Of a stretch of DNA of 64,000 nt, positions 1 through 14,504 are shown one piece after another. How positions within the stretch are numbered: the stretch's first letter is position 1; each line of letters begins with the position of its first letter. The translations under genes were made by a program, and so were the position numbers. The DNA comes from Thamnaconus septentrionalis (Eukaryota > Chordata > Actinopteri > Tetraodontiformes > Monacanthidae): the NCBI GenBank assembly GCA_009823395.1, contig CM020501.1, forward strand, positions 18,853,361-18,917,360, read 5' to 3'. The notes under the pieces are model-generated. The model ran no database searches and had not been told where the DNA came from. It saw only the letters and a list, made by a program, of their open reading frames with translations.

Positions 1-533
1 AGATGACGGTCAAACAGGTATTTTTTTGCCTTGACACGGACCCCCAGTCCCTCCCTCCCTCTCCTCCTTCCCCCTCTCTCTCTCTCTCTCTCTCACACAC
101 ACGTTTAAAAATCTTCTGCTGGGCTTTGAAGCTCCTTTCATTTGTTTTGATCAATTAAAAATGAACAAACATCTACTGGCGTGTTGTGTTGTTGTACTCA
201 CATAATTCAGTTTGTGTGCGATGCTATTTCAGTCGTGTGACCAAACATCCGGTGTTCCAGTCGTGTCCTCTGGCAATCTGTTTTTCTTTTTTTAAATAAA
301 GTGATTAAATGATGAAAAAGCAATTTTCTATCCATATAACGCATACTTTAAAAACAATGAAATCCAGCAAATTTCGTAAAGTAAACTTTGAGTGTCCTGG
401 TATTCAGTAATCAAAACACGGTCACCTGGACATGGGGGTTTAAAATATGAAGTGGCCTTAAAAACTAAGACTAAGCCATTTAAATTAAAAACTGAAATAA
501 GAGGTCAAACCGTAAGTTTATCAGTCTGTCACA
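1..533. other. Sequence beyond the gnav1 3' end
   Basis: There is no supportable gene. The stretch holds a CT/CA tract at about 70-102 and AT-rich sequence. The short open frame at 392-694 runs antisense through the probable gnav1 3' UTR and has no family resemblance. Confidence 0.5.
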
Positions 534-539
534 TTTATT
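534..539 (-). terminator. gnav1: Likely gnav1 polyadenylation signal
   Basis: On the minus strand this reads AATAAA, about 725 nt past the TAG stop at 1264-1266. It is the first perfect hexamer downstream that I found and would give an ordinary-length 3' UTR. There is no transcript evidence here. Confidence 0.5.
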
Positions 540-1263
540 TTGCATCAGCTATTCAGCACAGTACAAAACAAGACAGCCTAGTAGTTATTAGTGGTCATAT
601 AAAACAGATAAGAAAAAAAAACAACAAAACAACCAGCTGCAGGTTAAAAGAACCGAAACAAGTCCAACATCTTCACGTGAAGGCACCTTTTTAAAATCCT
701 GTCCAGTTGACGACAGCAGCCAGAGAGGAGCTGCTGTGTTGAGAGTCAGTCGCTCGAGTCACGAGTCAAAATCAGCGGCGCAACACTGACTGTGACTGTG
801 TGTGTGTGTGTGTTTTGCGCGGCGTCGAGATAAAAACAGCTCGACACAATCTCTGGAGCGGCTCGGTTTTGTTTTTTGCGGTTGATCTCGGCCTCATTAG
901 CGAGGCGCAAGGCACGAGCAGGAAACAGCCGGTGTGCATGAGCGAATCCCAGGCTGAGGGAGCTAATGGACAAACAGTAAATACTCACGCCGCCCACACA
1001 CACACACACACACACATAGAAGGGGAGAACTCGATAAAGAAACACAACTCCTCTAACAAAGTCCTGGCAACGTCGCAGTGCTTTTCATGGTCTGATTTTG
1101 CAGCACAAAACAGAAATGTAAATGCCCACACTCTTTCAGAAAGTCCACAGTTTGAGTCCAGAGAATCCTTCAAGATTTTCTTTTTTGGAAACCCCCCCAC
1201 CCGACTCCCGACTCCGCCCCCACCACTAGTCACTGAAGGCGCCACGCAGCAGCCGGGCCGCGA

Positions 1264-3545
1264 CTACAGCAGCGACACGGCCTCCAGGTTCTCCTTGATG
1301 ATGGTGTCCATGACCACCTGGAAGACCACCTGGATGTTGGAGGTGTCGGTGGCCGTGGTGAAGTGGTGGTAGACCAGTTTGTCCGGGGCGGCGTTGAGCG
1401 AGACGAAGGTGGCGGAGATGAAGCGGGCGGCGGCATCCACGTCGCAGTCGGCGCCTGCGGGAGGTGTGGGGCCGGGGGGGGGTCAGAGAGGTGGGCGAAA
1501 ATCAGACGCGGTCGCTGACGCACTTGCAGTTGCAAAATGTAATTCAGTCTCTGGGAATCTATTCAAGGTTTGTTAGCCGCTGATGAAAGTGATGACTGAT
1601 ATTTCAACTCATAAAGCATTTACAGTTAAATTCTGGTGGTACAATATACAGTACTACCCAGAAAATTAGAATATCCTGAAAAGGTTGTAGTATTTCTGCA
1701 ATTCAACTTAAAAGGTGAATTTGACATATTATATAAACGAATAATATGCAAATCAATATATTTCAAGCTTTTATTTCTTTGGATTTTGCTGATCAGGTCT
1801 TGCAGCTTAAAAAAAACTCAAATTCAAAAACTCTGAAAATTAGAATATTACATAAAGTCAAAAATCCTTTGTAGCGACGCTATAAGATGAATAAGACAAA
1901 ACGCAAATTGTGGATTTATAAGAAATTGGAGCCAAAATAATAAGTTATTTAAAGAATACTGGTAAAAAGAAACATGGAGCTTGCATCAGTGGTGGAGGGA
2001 CATTTATAACTTTCCATTTTGAAGCTGGTGCTCATTAAATCTCATTAAAAGGACATCTTTTCCCAGCCAGAAAGGCTAGAGAGAGAAAGGCTAGAGAGGA
2101 AGGCTCGGAACTTTGTCGTCAGCTCAGAGGTTCCGAGTGAAACAGACGTCTGCTCCGCTGGCCCATCCTGATCCGGAGAGTTTTAGCATTTATATTGACA
2201 TTTGCATGAGAGCAGAAAGGACGCAGCCCCCGCGGAGACCCCCGAGACAACACACGGGGCGTGAAATACTGAGCGAAAAAAAAAAAAAATCTGTGTGTAT
2301 GTGTGTGCGTGTGTGCAAACTGAGAGCTACCTTTAAACTGAGGCAGGTAGAGCCGCAGGTGTCGGCCAGAGTGCAGGATCTTGTCTTGGAAAAGGTCTAT
2401 CTTGTTCATAAATAAAATCTGAAAAGCAAGCAAACAAACCAAAAGAATCAGACAGAGTGAAGAAGCTGCTTGCAAGTCGAAAGGCCTCGTGTCCGGAGGC
2501 AATCAGAAACACCGCAGGAGGGAAAAAATATTTTGTGATGAGTACCACATGGGCACAGAAAATAGAAAAACCAACAAAAAAAGATCATTCAAAAAATTGT
2601 TTTTCAATTTACAGATATCAAAACAAAAGTGTAAAAATCAACAGACATGATAAAAAGACAAAGCGGGCTGATGATGGAATACCTTTGGCCCTTTTTCAAG
2701 CTCCTAATTGGTGGTCAAATTAAAACTGCAAGAGCCGCAGAGAAACCGACCTGCAGGCAATGAGCTCCAGAGGCTCCTAACACAGCCACTAGTTAATAAT
2801 TGGCCACCTAAGATGCAAAAGTGATTAAAAAGAGAATATATTGCCAGTCGATTAGTGATAGCGATAATTTTTCTTTTTCTTCTTTTTTTTGTTCAAAATC
2901 TCTTCTAGTATCAGTTCCAGAGAGTCTTAACCGTCAGTCACCAACTTTAGAACTTTTGTACTCAGCTGGATTAGTGAGATTTCAACTGGGATAAATCAGC
3001 GATCCATCTTGAAAAGCTCCAATCGAGGGTGTTTTCAGACAGTCTCGGTGAGCAATCAGCTCATCAGGAAGAACGAAACTGGAAGCTCCATAAAAACGAG
3101 GATTTCACATCAGTAACATACATGTAGTGGCGCCTGGTGCACAAACAGGAAGATCTGAACCTCAACCAACTGGTTGTTTGAGCGTTTTTGCCATCAGGAT
3201 CTCACCTGTTGTGATCAATAGGTTTTTTTTTGCTTTCCAAACTTCCCAGGAAGCCTCTGCAGTTTTCTTCTCGAGGTTTCTTCTTCGAGGTGGCCAGCAT
3301 CTGAGGCCAGCGTCGCCGTGCAATGATTTTTCAAACAGCTTTCAGGTTCATGGCAAAGCGGAACGGATCGACTGCACTCATCACACGCCCGTTTTAACAC
3401 GATCATTTTCCGGACGCGCGAGACGGAAAATGGAAAAGCAGACGGAGGGGAAACTGTGGCCGCGCCGGAGCTCTGGCTAATTACAACCCGTCTTTTAATT
3501 ACGAGTGACAGAAGACTCGGGGCCAAGGAGCCCAGGCAGGGACCC

Positions 3546-3582
<37 letters not shown>

Positions 3583-6500
3583 TGTGTCTGTGTGTGTACA
3601 CATAATTTGCAAAGCACACCAATCGTTCTCCTTCTTCTTGTTACCGTGTTGCTTTTTGAGACCTTTTTATCATCTACAGACGTTCAGACTGAAGTTCAGA
3701 TGAAACATCCAGTCCAGCTAAAGTGAATTACAGACTGACCCCCCTTACAGGTGGAGGAGCCCCATCAGCTCATTTCCAGAGGCATAGTGTGGCAATAATA
3801 TAATGCCAAATATAATAACGTGGCCTGTTTTCCTGCTGCCGGTTACATACATCGACTGTACTTTGTTTCTTGTCTCCTTGCAGCGACTGTGTCAAGTTCT
3901 GTTTGACTAGTGGCGAGTTCCTCATCACTAATGTCTTAATGTTTTTAGAATTTTTTAAAGATTATGCTCTGATCATTTTTTTAATGTACACCTTTCCGAG
4001 AAACTTGAACATCAACATGAACTTCTTTGACTCTGATTTAGCCTGAAACTGACCCATTTTCAAAAGTCCCTCATGAACAATGATCTTCTTAGACGTCTTC
4101 TCCTGACACTCTGGGAAGTTACGTTTAAACATATTCTGCACTTGAGTGCAGCAGCTATTGTTTGCAGATTGTAAAGCTTCTACAGAACATAACCCAATAG
4201 CGGCCCATCGCTGTCTGTGTTAAGACTGCTGACCTGACGAGTGTGCAGTCAGGAGACATCAGAGGAGCTGTCAGGGAATTTTTCCGTGTGACGCAGTAAC
4301 GGCTGCAACAGGGCGGCAACGACACCCCTGTGCATCCTTCAAAATAAATGTCTTTGTTGTTTGTTCTGCTCTTTCCACTGCGTCAAGTGTGATGAAAGAC
4401 TCACTGTGAAGACCCAGTTTACATCTTGTGCCTGCTGCTTCTGCATTCGTCCACATATTAGGATCATTTATCAGAGGAGGAGTCACAAGGTTGGTCATGC
4501 TGCTTGTTAATTGTTTCATGAAAATATGTATTTGAAAAACGTTTTGCTCGTTCTTTGACTCAATTAACTTTAGCTGTAAGGTTAGCCTCAATCATTGTAA
4601 TGGTCCAATTATTATTGTTTTTTTTTTTTTTAAATACATTTTATATTTAGAGAGGGAATTAGAATGCAGTGTTGGCTTTCAGTCATTTTTTGCCACTCAC
4701 AATATCTTTTTTCTTTTAATAAAAATGAACAAAATACAAAAAGACCAAAAGTTGCAACACAAAGATGGATATATACGAAGGAGTGGAAAGAAAGAATAAG
4801 GGTCTGTGAGTTTTGACATACAATCTGAACATTTGACAATAGAAAATAAAAGATACATTGCAGAATCAACATTTCAGATCATCCATTCACAGGGTACCGG
4901 CAAATCCAACCCACTTGGTATATCATAAAAGTGCCTTTCTGAAGGCGCAGGGAGAAGGTAATCTTCTCCATACGGTAAAAGTCATTGACTATGGTTTTCC
5001 ATTAGGTGGATCAGAGAGAAACCAGTGCCTAGTAAGAGCCTCCTTCCCAGTGGTTATCAAGATAACAGACATTCATCAGTTCATCTGACCTGTAAATCCA
5101 AAATTCCTAACAAAAAAAAAATAACATAAAAAAACTGCAAAGGCAGATTGGTGTTAAATATATCTCTTAATACTTAACCGTTGGACATTCCCAAGGTTCA
5201 GTTATTATCTTACTTGTTTTTTTCATGATTTCTTTGTTTTACCGGTTCTCATGCCGGCCAGTTGTTAAATGGTCAGACGCACGGACAATTCTAACTGGAA
5301 ACGTAATGGATGAAATCCAAGCGACCAGCCGACCGTCCGGGTCCCATCACTCTGTACTCACCATGGATGTGCTGCGGAAGAAAACGTTGTTGCAGATGGC
5401 CGAGAAGAGTCTCATGCTCTCCTGAAGACGATTCTGCAGGGGGGGAGGGGGAGAGAAAGAGAGAGAGGGGTGAGACGATGAGGAGGTGAGAGAGGTGAGA
5501 GCAGTGATTTTGGGGAGCGAGGGGTCCGCACCATTGTGGGCTCCTCCACCATGGTCATGTCGTAGCCGCTGAGCGACACCACGAACAGCACCGCCCGCAC
5601 GTCCTCGAAGCAGCCGATCCACTTCCTGCGCTCCGTCCGCTGGCCTCCCACATCGTACATCCTGGTGGGGGAGGGGAGGAAGAGTGAGACGGCCCAAGAT
5701 GGTAAGTAATAAAGTACAAATACTTTGTTACTGTACTTAAGTACTGACGACTCCTTACATTGGAAATGCTTTTTACTTTCTTGTTTAAAAAAAAAGTAAA
5801 AAGCATTTGTTAAAAGTAATTTGTGTATTATCATAGTAACTGTTTTCTTGAAGTGGAGCTTTTTGAACAATGTTGTAATTCAGTCTGGATTACAAAAGCA
5901 TTTTCATTTTTGCAAAATTATGAACAAATGTATTGTTTTATTAATAGCAAAAAATATTTATCTGTTACTATCTACTATCTAAATACTATCTGTATGTTTA
6001 CTTAAGTGCAGAATATAAATATTTTTGCCACCTCAGCCGACGGATGCAGTTGTTTCACAGTGTTGGACTTTGACCTGAAGGGGAAAAGTCACATTGATGC
6101 GTCTGCATGCAAAGCGCTGCAGCGTGAAATGAGAATTAAAAAGGCACCGGGGTCAAACCATGAGAGCCTTCAGAGAGCCGCAGTCTGGGAGAACTGGTCA
6201 CACGGAGGTTTCTCAATCAGGCTTATTGATTTGATTTGATTAATTCAGCATTTTTCTTGCTGAGATACAAGTCATTTCTTAGCAGTACTTATTGGACATG
6301 TAGTCAACGCATTTGACAAATTGAGTTTTTTTCCATTGATGACTTGTTCGGTAATAGGCAAAAATCAAAAGCGACCAAAAAAAAAGGTACTGACTATTTC
6401 CATGTATGGACCTTTAAACCAGTCTAGCATCTCATCCAGTGACTTCATCTGCCATCTCAAACCAGGGACAAACGTCCCACTTTATCGTCAAACACAATTT

Positions 6501-7373
6501 TATTTCAAAAGGCCTGCAGGGCCACGACGGCGACCTGCTTATCAGCAGGTGGGCCATCTGCTGCAGGACTCTTTAGTGACCATTAGTGACAACGATATAT
6601 CATTTTTTTAGCTTTAGGAAAAAATCTCATCTCCCTGGATTTCGCACACTGTTTACGATGCTTTTCAACAGAAACAGCGGAACGTCCACTTTCATTGGCC
6701 GTGATGCTGCAGGTTATTTAGACGTTTCGAATGTGCTTATTTTCTGCAAATAAACGGCTCCTGATCGCATCTGCATCATCTTCACTTCTTCCTCCCTCCC
6801 AGAAGAATCGGACGGACTGGGAACGTCCCAACACTTCCCACCCTGAGGAGTGCAATGGGTTTTTTGTGTGTGTGTGTGAAAACAAAAACCTGCGGTGAGT
6901 GACAGCTCCCTCATTCGACCCCAATCTCAAGCGGGAGATGAAGCGGCGCCTCGTTGAGCGTCCATGACCTCGCATACAGATGGCGGCGAGGAGGCATCGC
7001 CGATCACCGACAGATTGCGTTAGTTTCCGATAAGGTCAAGCATCGCTAAAATATGAGATTTGCAATCACGCACACGCACAGACGCACGAGGAGAGAGTTG
7101 TTTCTGCGCAACAGGCTCGGGCCGCTCATTCTTCTCTGTTTTTCTTTTCCAATTTTCCTGAGATGATCGCAACAGTGACGGCGTAAAGGTCAACCTTCTT
7201 CAAGAAGAACAATAGGAGTGAGGAGCGGGGGAAGGGCAGGAGGAGGGGGGGCTCTTCCATCACTTTGACCCACTTCTAGTGTTTTCAGAACCAGATGAGC
7301 TTCGTGTAGCTTCCGCCCGAGCGTCCGGCGAGCTGGTTAGAGGTTTGATTGGAAGACAAAACAAACCGGCGGG

Positions 7374-7418
<45 letters not shown>

Positions 7419-9377
7419 CAGGGGCAGTTTGCTTTACAACACAGTAACTTTTTCCCCCTCTTGTTGTTGTACTGCACTTGTTCTTGGAATCTTGAAGATT
7501 GTTCAAGAATGCAAGAACAAGTCCAGTTGCCTCAACTTAACCCCTTCTCCATCATTTATCTATTTATTTGGATCCCCATTAGTCACATCCAGCTGTAGTA
7601 ACTACTCTTCCTGGGGTACACACAGTAAAATACAACGCAAAAGAATCATCCAATTAAAATCCAAGACAAAAAAAAGGACAGAAAAAACAACAATAGCTTT
7701 ATGATGTCACCTGGACGACTGAGAACCTTCACAGACATACCCCCCACGCAACCAGCGGCAGACAGGCACCAGGAACTGAAGCACAAAGTGATCAGTTGTG
7801 TTATCTGCCGTGTGCAGACTCACTACTGGCGCTGCTCTTCAGCCCTGAGGCACAAACCTCCCATCGTTTCCATTTCAACTCTGGCGTCTCTTTCCGCTTG
7901 GCACCGAACTGACACGGTGGTGTTATTGTTCGCGACGTCTCATCGGAAGGTTTGATTGCGTTGGAATGTTTGTCGGCCCAAAACTCCGCATCTCAACACA
8001 ACGAATACACTCCTCTACAAACAATCAGCGTCTTCTCCGGAATTCCTCCAACGTCCTTTCAGCTCTGAGAGCTCGAGTCGATACCTTCAGGTTACGCACA
8101 CGAATCCTCGCAGCCACAACAAGCAAACACGCAAAACTGTGTCGATCATCCAGGACCAGTAAACTATCTATCTCCCAGTGGGCTCATCCAGATACCAGAG
8201 TGGGTGTTTGGAACAGCGCCACCTGGGGACTCCACCTCGTCAGCTGACGTCATTGTCACTCACAAGGGTCAGAGGGGGAAAGACGCGCACACGCGCGCAT
8301 ACAGACACACAAACGTGTGACAGGACGACAACAGCTCGGGTCTGATTGCCTGATTGATGACGTCAAAGTGCTTCTTGGAAGAAGCAGGAACTCAATTTCG
8401 TCAAACCGCATCAGGACGTGCGCAAAAAGGAGGCACGTGCGCTGCTTCCAGACACCAGCGGGGGTGGGGGCAGGGGGTGGCAGACGGGTTGAAGTCATGT
8501 GACAAAAAAGTGTCTCTCTCTAATGGTGAAGCGTGGAGGTGATTGGATGCAGCTGTTGTAGCTCTGTGCGGCGAGGCGACGTTTCCTCAGGTAGACACGA
8601 CAACAACAACCTCATCTGTTCGGTGTTTACAGGAAACGATAAGCCACCGACAGTGACAAAACAAATAATGGCAACGTGTCTCTAGTGAGTTGTTTCTTTT
8701 TTTCCATCAAGTCTGTCAGTGTATCTGCCATGACTTCAGCTGTACGGACTCAGGTGGAAATTTCATAAAAGACTTTAACAAAGCATTAAATAAGCATCAA
8801 ATAACTGGATGAAAGACCAAAAAATTCAGAAAAATTGGAACCTAAATACGCTGGGGGTTTTGCATTAGAAATCTGCACAAAACTTAAAGGGGCTCCTGCT
8901 GGTAACATTTCACCACAAGATGTCGTAGTCTTTCAACGCTTGTTCACCCAAACAAATTGGCTCAATGGGACGCCTGTTCCTATTACTGTACTACTGAAAT
9001 TTACAATTTTGGCCACCAAGCTAGCAGGCCACGCTATCATTAGCATCGGGCAGCTGATGCCATTTGTTTTTATTACTGACATTGCGTAGTGGGAGGGGAC
9101 TATCTTCTGGAGAACGTTTTGCTATGTGGGACTGGGTTAGGTTTCTTGCTGTGATATTCTATTCCGCCTCATTAATGTGTGTGGCCTCGCTGTGACCATC
9201 AGCTCCATCAGGAAGTGACTTCATCCCTTGGCTGATGTGTAAAGAAGTTATTGGTATTTGCGTGACAGTGGTTCATTGATCTGGGTCGTCCCACATCAGC
9301 CTCCAAGTCTTAGACAGGTCCGCAGCCTCTGACCCTTCACTGATAAGACTGAGACACCGATGCTCTCTAGTGTGTGT

Positions 9378-9412
<35 letters not shown>

Positions 9413-10054
9413 CATTTAAATGCGCGAGTGTGAAGACAAGCACAAGGTGCCAAAATGATGCATTGAATGAAGATGCTAATCTTGAACCTGCTGCTGCAGA
9501 TCGAAATAACAGTGTCACAGCCAAAGACGAGGATAAAGTTCTGTTCTGACAGTTTCGGCCAAAAGCTCAGGCAAATACATAACTTTTATGTATACTTTTA
9601 TGTACCTGAAGATGAGGTGGTTGACTTTGAACTGGGTCTCTATGACGCCCGTCGTCCTCAGTCGCACTCGCAGGACGTCCGTCTCCGAGGGCACGTAATC
9701 TGGAGACGTGATGCGGGACATGTTCTCGAAGAAGCTACAAAATGAGGACAGAAGGGGTGGGGGAGGTATAGAAGGAGCAGGAGGAGGAAGAGGAAGAGGA
9801 GAGAAGAGGAGGTTTGGGGGTGCAAAGAGTTGAAGGGCAGAGGAGAAACAAGAAAGAGAAACTTGAGATCAAAAGAGAACTGGAGAGGTATCGGTCGCTG
9901 AGGTCAACGTGTGTGAGTTGCAATGATAAGCCGTGACCCCCAGGGGGAGCAGCTGCACGATGCGATGAATATTCACGCTGTAGTTTACCATAATAACACA
10001 CTGGGGCAAAGCTTTAAACATAGATTAGCTATTAACTCAGCGTCTGTTCAACGG

Positions 10055-10109
<55 letters not shown>

Positions 10110-12267
10110 TAGCAGCAGGGTGTTTGTCACTGTTCAAGAACCTGATCCAGGCTGACGAGCTGAGAATGTCACAGTCAGTTCATGATGCTGTGTTTGGGTG
10201 TGTTTCACACACACACACACACACACCCTCTGCTCTTGTAAGGACCTTTGTTAGTTTCAAATACGAGGTTGTTTCTCCAGGCGTGAAATTTTTTCGACCC
10301 TTTGAAAGCAGGACCAAAAATCAGCAACAGAAACAGACATCTGGGTTATTATTGACTTCAGTTCAATTTGAATCCCAAATTCTAGTGGAGCAACTTAACG
10401 CAATTCATCGTCCAAATCCAGAAAAGCATAGTTAGCCCTCCGTTAAGAGTAAAATGCAATAATAATAATAATAATGATGGTTGACATTTTAAATCTGTTA
10501 ATATAAAACAACAAAACACACATATTGGTGACAACCAGTGTATGGGTATGCGTGTGTGTGAGTGTGTGAGGAACGCAGCGGGCGACGATGCTGATGTGTG
10601 GCGGTGCTCAGTGGGAACTGGGGCAGCCTGTCGGTGTGGATAATCCCAGCGCCGAGGCCTCTCCTCGGGGAGAGCGATGAGAGCCGACGGCCTCCTGCTG
10701 AGCCACAGCAACGCTTCACACCGCCGGTCCCTGATTTTCAGTCTCCATCCTCCCTCCACACACACACACCTGCAGCAGTGAGCAGCTGGAGGGTCGTGGG
10801 TTCGGCTCCCAGACTCTTTGTGTGTGTGGAGCGACTAATGTGTGCGTGTGCAACTAATTCCAGCTTATTAAGCAGCTCTGCCCCTCCCCCTCCCTTCCTC
10901 TTCCCTTCCCATGCTCTCCTCACTGATGGCCAGCGACAGCGAGCACACGGCCCAGCAGCAGCCCACTGAGCTCACATCATTAGACGCCCGCCGTGCACGC
11001 CCTCGGCACGGGGGGTAGAGAGGCGTGCACGGCGAGGGTGGAGAAGTGTACACAGCGAGAGTCAAAGGTGTGCACTAGGGTTGGGAAAAAAAATGTAGTT
11101 GTGCTTTTCTAATTACATGCTGATCATGACCAATGCCCTGGGGGTGTTCAAAACCTTGTGAGCAAAGACTGTGTAACTCATTAAGCCTCATAAAACAGTG
11201 GCCCTGGCTGACCAGAGAGTAGACAGCTGAAGTAACTGGCTTTGTGACCCTCATAAAGTTTGTGACCCAGAGTGGTCACTGGAATTGGAGTTTTACAACT
11301 TTTGATTTTGCCATATGGACCTGCTTCCTGACTCACAAACAATGAAGCCAGTTGAAGGATGCGCACAGCGAGGGTGGAGGGGTGTGCACAGCGAGGGTGG
11401 AGGGATGTGCACAGCGAGGGTGGAGGGATGTGCACAGCGAGGGTGGAGGGATGTGCACAGCGAGGGTTGAGGGGCGTGCACAGCGAGGGTGGAGGGGCGT
11501 GCACAGCGAGGGTCGAAGGGCGTGTACTGCAAGGGTCGTATACGGCGAGGGTGGAGGGGCGATCACGGTGAGTGGAGTGGTGTGCACGCCCCTGGCCATG
11601 CACACCCCTCAAACTTACTAGCGAGGACTGGAACTTACTAAAGCGCCGAGTCGTTGAGCTCGTATTCGTAGCCGCGGGAGGCCGCCGCCCTCACGCCCTG
11701 GTCGGCCCACAGGCAGGAGAGGGCGTGGCCCAGGAAGGGAAACAGCACCTGGTCCTCATCAAAGCAGCGGCCGCAGGACAGGACAGAGTGGGCGTGAACC
11801 TGCAGGAAAAAGATAAATAAACAGGCAAAACAAATGGGCAACTGGTGGCAGAACATCCAGAAAAGTTGGTCTCCACCCTCCAAATCTGATTAACTGGCTC
11901 AGCAACAGCTACAGGACGCTAAACAACACCCCCGACAGAGGTCGCTCATTAGGTTTTCGCGCTGAGTGGGCGGCTGATGGTTCATGAGCTGTTGGCGTAA
12001 CTTTGACAAACTCCAAATCACATTTAACCACCACAATCAAATCACCCACCCAGTGTTTCATTTATCTGCCCGCTCTCAACAAGAAAAAACAAAGAAACAA
12101 AACAAAACTGTTGCTCTACTCAGACAGGGATGGAACAGCAATGGTTAGACTGCCCTCTGGTGGAGAGCTGAGTGCAGTGCAGGGAAACCACAAACGGCGT
12201 TCAAGTTGAACTGAGAAGAAGGCGGACGAGGAGTAAATGTCCCAGACATTATTTTCTGCTACAGACA

Positions 12268-12308
<41 letters not shown>

Positions 12309-12319
12309 ACAGACAGACA

Positions 12320-12356
<37 letters not shown>

Positions 12357-12362
12357 CAGACA

Positions 12363-12423
<61 letters not shown>

Positions 12424-12442
12424 ACAGGCAGACAGGCAGACA

Positions 12443-12475
<33 letters not shown>

Positions 12476-14449
12476 ACATCAGTCCATTTGAACTACTATC
12501 CTGCAACTCATGCGATGACTAGACAGCCTATTTTTTGCAGATGAAAGCAACAGAATATATGCAACTCTGTCATAACTTGTGAACTGTATGAACTAAAACA
12601 GCATTTCTCAACTGGTGGGTCGCAAGCCAAAAGGTGGGTGCGGTGTTTTATATATATATATACATACATATATATAATTTTACTAGACATCATTCAAAGT
12701 GAGCTCGCATTTTTATTTTTGGGGAATAAATTTGAGTGCTATGGAATAAATTTGGGTCGCACCTTCTTGATAGAGAACAAATATGTGGGTCCTGACACTC
12801 CACTAGTTGAGAACCACTGAACTAAGAACACACTGCCGTGATACTCTGCACGCTACCTTATTGCGGTTGTTGGCCAGGTTTATCCGCAGCACTCCCATGC
12901 CGTGAAGAACAAACTTCATGGAGGTGAGCAGGTTGTCCAGCACCGCAGGCTGTGAAGAGACAGAGGTCAGGGGGTCACGTGGATGAAACGTGCATCGTTT
13001 CCAGTAATAATAGTGAATATGGTGCTCGTCGCCACAGCGACTGTCCGACTGTCACACTATAATCTGCTGCAAGCTGGGATGAATGACTGAGGCTGAAACC
13101 TTGGACGTGGACGGTGAAATACACAGTTCACTGACTGAAAGAAACACAGGAATTGTATTTAATCAAAATGTTGTTTTCAATCCTCTTTGAGCTCTGCCAA
13201 CTTTTGACTGATGTCTCTGGACTTTTGGGTTTTTCATTTCAGTTTTTTTTGTTCTATTGAGGGCTCAGCTCATATTTGTGTATATATTTTCTGTATGGAT
13301 TTAAATACCTGCTATGTGTGGTGCACAGGCTGACTCACAACTGTGAAGATGCTGTAAGGGGGGAAACACTAAGATGGTGCAATGAATGCAAGGTGCCATC
13401 TCCCAAACCAACAGAGAGCACTAATGACTGGTGCGACACACACACACACACACACACCAAACACCTACACTGTATGGATAAAAAACAACTGCTGCAACAC
13501 AGCTGGGAGGTTGTGCACTGTCACTCTCTGCATCACTCTGCTGCCAGCTGAAGATAAGCTTCACATTCCATTGTGATTCTATCACAGTCTGGTTGCTCTG
13601 CGTGAGTGTGTGTGTGTGAGAGAGAGAGAGACGTGTTGCTCTCCTGGTGAAAATGTGCGAGGTGAGATAGCTCCCAGAGACAGCGAGTCGATCTGGGGGG
13701 GAAATCTGATTGTCTTGCAGCAGAACGTCGGCCGACGCTTAATCTGCTTTGACTCAGTGTCGCCGTCACCTCCTGAAAAGTGTCCCTTCATAACGGCACA
13801 GCGAGTGCAAGAACCACACAGCAGAGAGCGGATGATCATCTGCGAGGGGGAAGGAAGGAAAAGGATTGACGACTGCATTTGCGACACCACCTGAATAAAA
13901 ATAAAAATAATGAGCAGGATCAAACTTTTTGTTCCTGCGTCTCTTTATAGAGCAGGAACTGCTGCTTGGGGCCTCGGCTGGCGGCTGGGTTCAACTGCCG
14001 AGCACTTTGATCTAAGACAACGTCACAGTCAAATGAGGGACTTGCGGATGATTACGGGTTGCTGCTGCCGCCGCCGCTGGACAGACAACGGCTCGGCCCG
14101 AAACGGACGTAATGAGTGGGTTGGAAGCTGGAAACCACCGAACAAGACAGAGAGTCCAGAGTGACGAGCCTGAAGAGGCATCGCCGTCTGCAAACACTGA
14201 GATGTTGCGGAGGTTCCATTTTCTCTCCCCACTGCAATATAGCTTCACAGTGTGCTAACATTGCAGCATCTGTTGATCTGATGACTGTGAATATTTCTAT
14301 TTTAAATGTTTTTTAAAAATTATTATTATAATTATTATTATTATTATTATTATTATTGCCCTATTATGAACTGGCGACTTGTCCATTACCCTTATTATTA
14401 TTAAGACAGCTGGGATAGGCTCCAGCAGATTGACCCTTATTATTATTGA

Positions 14450-14504
<55 letters not shown>

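Noticed and set aside
11354..11563. CRISPR-like array
   Set aside because: Units are directly adjacent without unique spacers, in a vertebrate intron; it is a minisatellite.
11181..11612. Repetitive proline/histidine-rich open frames on both strands
   Set aside because: All are translations of the 23-bp minisatellite. Having 23-base units makes several frames open with the same cyclic peptide.
12172..12522. QAGRQAGRQ open frames on both strands
   Set aside because: Translation of the (CAGG/CAGA)n tract in several frames.
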